23,044 bases of DNA from an uncultured Anaeroplasmataceae bacterium (GTDB lineage Bacteria; Bacillota_I; Bacilli_A; Acholeplasmatales; Anaeroplasmataceae): contig CAKQDS010000028.1 of the NCBI GenBank assembly GCA_934229535.1, positions 1 through 23,044 on the forward strand, written 5' to 3'. Below are positions 21,047-23,044 of this stretch, piece by piece. The first letter of the stretch is position 1; every line of letters starts with the position of its first letter. Made by a program: the position numbers and the translations under genes. The notes under the pieces are model-generated. The model was not told the origin of the DNA. It worked only from the letters and a program-made list of their open reading frames with translations, and did no database searches.

Positions 21047-22960
21047 TCACTCATTTTCTTTCTTCTTTTTTATAGTAAATACTACTGGTATACCTACAAG
21101 TAATATTACACCTAAGCTAAATGTGTATTTAGCCATTCTTGAAAGCTTTGTTCCTACATATTTAATAGTAACATCACCAGACTTGTCAGTTTTAAAACCA
21201 ACATAGCCTTCACTACAAAAATAATCAAGATTTGTTATTTCGTCATTAGAATTAATTGTGATTTGATAACCTAAATAATAAATTCTTGGAATTTCAATTG
21301 TTGATAATTCTGTTGCTTCCATATGGAAGGTTATTGAATCAGTATTATATTGATAATTAGTTATGGTTGCCTTACCATCCTTAATACCAGCCATTAGAAT
21401 CTTTTCATCATTTTTTTTGTATATAGTATTATACCATCTCCACCAAAAATCACTTTTAGGTCCCTCTAAAAATATTTTAGGAAAATATTCAAGCTGCCAG
21501 CCTGCTGAATATACATAATAGGTATCCTCAATATCTATTTGAATATCACTAGATGTTTCATAAGCACTTGAATTTAAAGGTCTAATTATCATAATTGAAG
21601 CACTTGCAAAAATTGCGCCTACAGCCTTTACAAATATATCATTTCTCTTATAACGTAAGATATTAAATAATAAACAAGCAAGTAAACCTAAAAAGAAGCC
21701 TACAAATACCCATAATCGCCAAGCAAATTGAATTGTATAGAAAAACTTAGGCATTATTTTCCATAATGATTTATTCATAGTTAGAGTAAAGCTAAAAATT
21801 AATAGGAAGGTAATCGCAATAATTAAATTAATCTCAAACTTTTGTTTTTCCTTCTTAAGAGGAATAAATAAAATTAATAGTTCAAGTAAAAATGCAAGAT
21901 AAAATGCTAAAGAAAAATTATATAAGCAAATAGTAAGAATTAATAAGCAGATTGAAGAGCATCCGCCTAAGGCTATACCAATAAAATAATATTTATTTTT
22001 GTTTAGAAGATAGCTCTTTATACAATAAATAGCCGTAAATAAAGTAATTGAAATTGCTATAAACCAATATAAATAAAGATCAAAGATGTCATTTACTCCA
22101 GCATATAAAAAGGCAATGCTTCTTTCTATTTCACCTGTGACATTATCAATATTAGTATTCATAGACTTAGCATCAAAAATACGATAAATTCCTAAGGCTC
22201 TATGCTCAAGCATTGGGAATAATAATGGTGATACTAATAATACCATAATTATAATACTAACTATGGCAGCAACCCAAAAATATTTATCCTTAATTAATCT
22301 AATAATATCCTTAATATAAAATAAAGCGAAGATAAAAACAAATGAGAAGGTATAAATTGCTGTTATATTATGAGTCATAAATACAAGTACAACACCACAA
22401 ATTGTAATAAAAAACGGCTTCAATTCTATTTTTTTCATCTTTAAAATACTATAAGTACCATTGAATACTAGAGGAATAAAAGCCATAGCTATTGTTTCTG
22501 CAAAAGCATTTCTAATATAAATATCCGTATAACGATAAGGAAAAAGCATATAGATACTAGCGGCTATAAGTGCAGCAATTTTATTATTAGTCATCTTTAG
22601 TCCTAAATGATAAGTGAATATTCCACTAAAAAGAATTGATAAATAAATAGTAAGCTTCATAGCCTGAGTTAAACTAATTCCAAATGGTGATAAAACAAAG
22701 GCAATTATTACCACAAAAAAATGCGATAAAGGAGCATACATAAGCTTAACGCCCATACCAAGAAAATGATTACATTCAAAATTAATATAATAATTAAAAT
22801 TCTTATTTTTTAATGAATCAAACAAATCCTTTATTTGAGCAAAATGAAAATCATTATCATGACCAGCTATAAAGCCCTTATTACATAATACAATACTAGG
22901 AATTATGCTTATTATTAAAATTAAAAAATACGGTAGACACCTTTTTAAATATTTTTCCAT
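21047..22960 (-). CDS. polytopic GT-C-like membrane protein (6-PTPS-related domain family)
   Basis: A 637-aa integral membrane protein with about a dozen helices. After the first helix comes GHDNDFHFAQIKDLFDSLKNKNF, matching the GHDxxFH block in the first external loop of the Pfam PTPS_related membrane family, which resembles GT-C glycosyltransferases with acidic residues (D35, D37) at the active site. KLMYAPLSHFFVV and AASIYMLFPYRYTDIYIRNAFAETIAMAFIPLVF are further conserved blocks of this family. A non-membrane region lies at about 470-605, followed by a final helix and a KKKKENE tail. Despite the family name there is no pterin chemistry implied. Transfer of a sugar from a polyprenyl-phosphate donor outside the membrane is an inference. 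An AGGAG site lies 7-8 nt before the ATG. Confidence 0.8.
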   Translation of the reverse strand: MEKYLKRCLPYFLILIISIIPSIVLCNKGFIAGHDNDFHFAQIKDLFDSLKNKNFNYYINFECNHFLGMGVKLMYAPLSHFFVVIIAFVLSPFGISLTQAMKLTIYLSILFSGIFTYHLGLKMTNNKIAALIAASIYMLFPYRYTDIYIRNAFAETIAMAFIPLVFNGTYSILKMKKIELKPFFITICGVVLVFMTHNITAIYTFSFVFIFALFYIKDIIRLIKDKYFWVAAIVSIIIMVLLVSPLLFPMLEHRALGIYRIFDAKSMNTNIDNVTGEIERSIAFLYAGVNDIFDLYLYWFIAISITLFTAIYCIKSYLLNKNKYYFIGIALGGCSSICLLILTICLYNFSLAFYLAFLLELLILFIPLKKEKQKFEINLIIAITFLLIFSFTLTMNKSLWKIMPKFFYTIQFAWRLWVFVGFFLGLLACLLFNILRYKRNDIFVKAVGAIFASASIMIIRPLNSSAYETSSDIQIDIEDTYYVYSAGWQLEYFPKIFLEGPKSDFWWRWYNTIYKKNDEKILMAGIKDGKATITNYQYNTDSITFHMEATELSTIEIPRIYYLGYQITINSNDEITNLDYFCSEGYVGFKTDKSGDVTIKYVGTKLSRMAKYTFSLGVILLVGIPVVFTIKKKKENE

Positions 22961-22978
22961 ACAATTTGCTCCTCGTAT

Positions 22979-23024
22979 AATATGTAGTGTAGATTTAGAC
23001 CTTGGATAAGTCTAACTACATATT
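22979..23024. repeat. nested inverted repeat upstream of the GT-C-like gene
   Basis: The outer arms AATATGTAG (22979-22987) and CTACATATT (23016-23024) are perfectly complementary (9 bp). Inside, TTAGACCT (22995-23002) and AAGTCTAA (23008-23015) form 8 bp with one wobble around a 5-nt loop. A 7-nt unpaired TGTAGAT sits on one side only and repeats part of the outer arm. It lies directly upstream of the ribosome site of the minus-strand gene, so it would be a 5'-leader structure or an operator. It is not a terminator toward the gene, because no U run follows. Confidence 0.75.
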
Positions 23025-23044
23025 AGTATTTTTGAAGTCCTAGT

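Overview
This is a very AT-rich chromosomal window from a Gram-positive (Firmicutes-type) bacterium. TGA is used as a stop and Trp is read from TGG, so the code is standard rather than Mycoplasma-type. A tRNA-Asn T-box leader, a short SRP RNA without an Alu domain, Ser-rich lipoprotein linkers and many consensus sigma-A promoters with 17-bp spacers suggest a gut-type low-GC Bacilli/Erysipelotrichia/RF39-like lineage. That placement is inference; no rRNA or species marker is present.

Layout. (1) 1-1870: a strong minus-strand promoter and terminator at the left edge (small RNA or leader), then asnS with its T-box. (2) 1914-4484: a TetR-type regulator and oleate hydratase, a fatty-acid hydration unit ending in a bidirectional terminator. 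(3) 4487-8354: a CvpA-like membrane protein divergent from an Xaa-Pro aminopeptidase, then a translationally coupled pair of unknown genes on the minus strand. (4) 8406-10363: an LD-carboxypeptidase-like S66 peptidase, the SRP RNA (minus) and a YihY-type membrane protein whose 3' end overlaps the next gene. (5) 10347-16117, all minus: a compact arginase-fold protein, then the tightly packed run yggS, mnmE, ABC ATPase and FtsX-type permease. (6) 16122-18484: a large secreted lipoprotein pectate lyase with a Ser-rich tandem-repeat linker. (7) 18524-20122: a divergent, probably autoregulated TetR regulator overlapping a gene for a membrane-anchored flavodoxin-like protein. (8) 20052-20340: a noncoding gap with a 28-bp direct repeat between two terminators. 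(9) 20293-23044, minus: a polytopic GT-C/PTPS-related membrane protein followed by two small unknown genes, with a nested dyad in front of the operon.

Most of the window is housekeeping: tRNA charging and modification, protein targeting, peptide and cell-wall turnover, and PLP homeostasis. Accessory functions are oleate hydration, pectin degradation and the TetR/flavodoxin cassette. I see no insertion sequence, phage gene, CRISPR array, tRNA or rRNA. The parts least explained by known systems are the TetR plus membrane-flavodoxin cassette, the unknown pair at 7121-8325, the 28-bp repeat, the two small genes after the GT-C protein, and the left-edge small transcript. Several starts were moved inward from the longest reading frame on ribosome-binding-site and promoter evidence.
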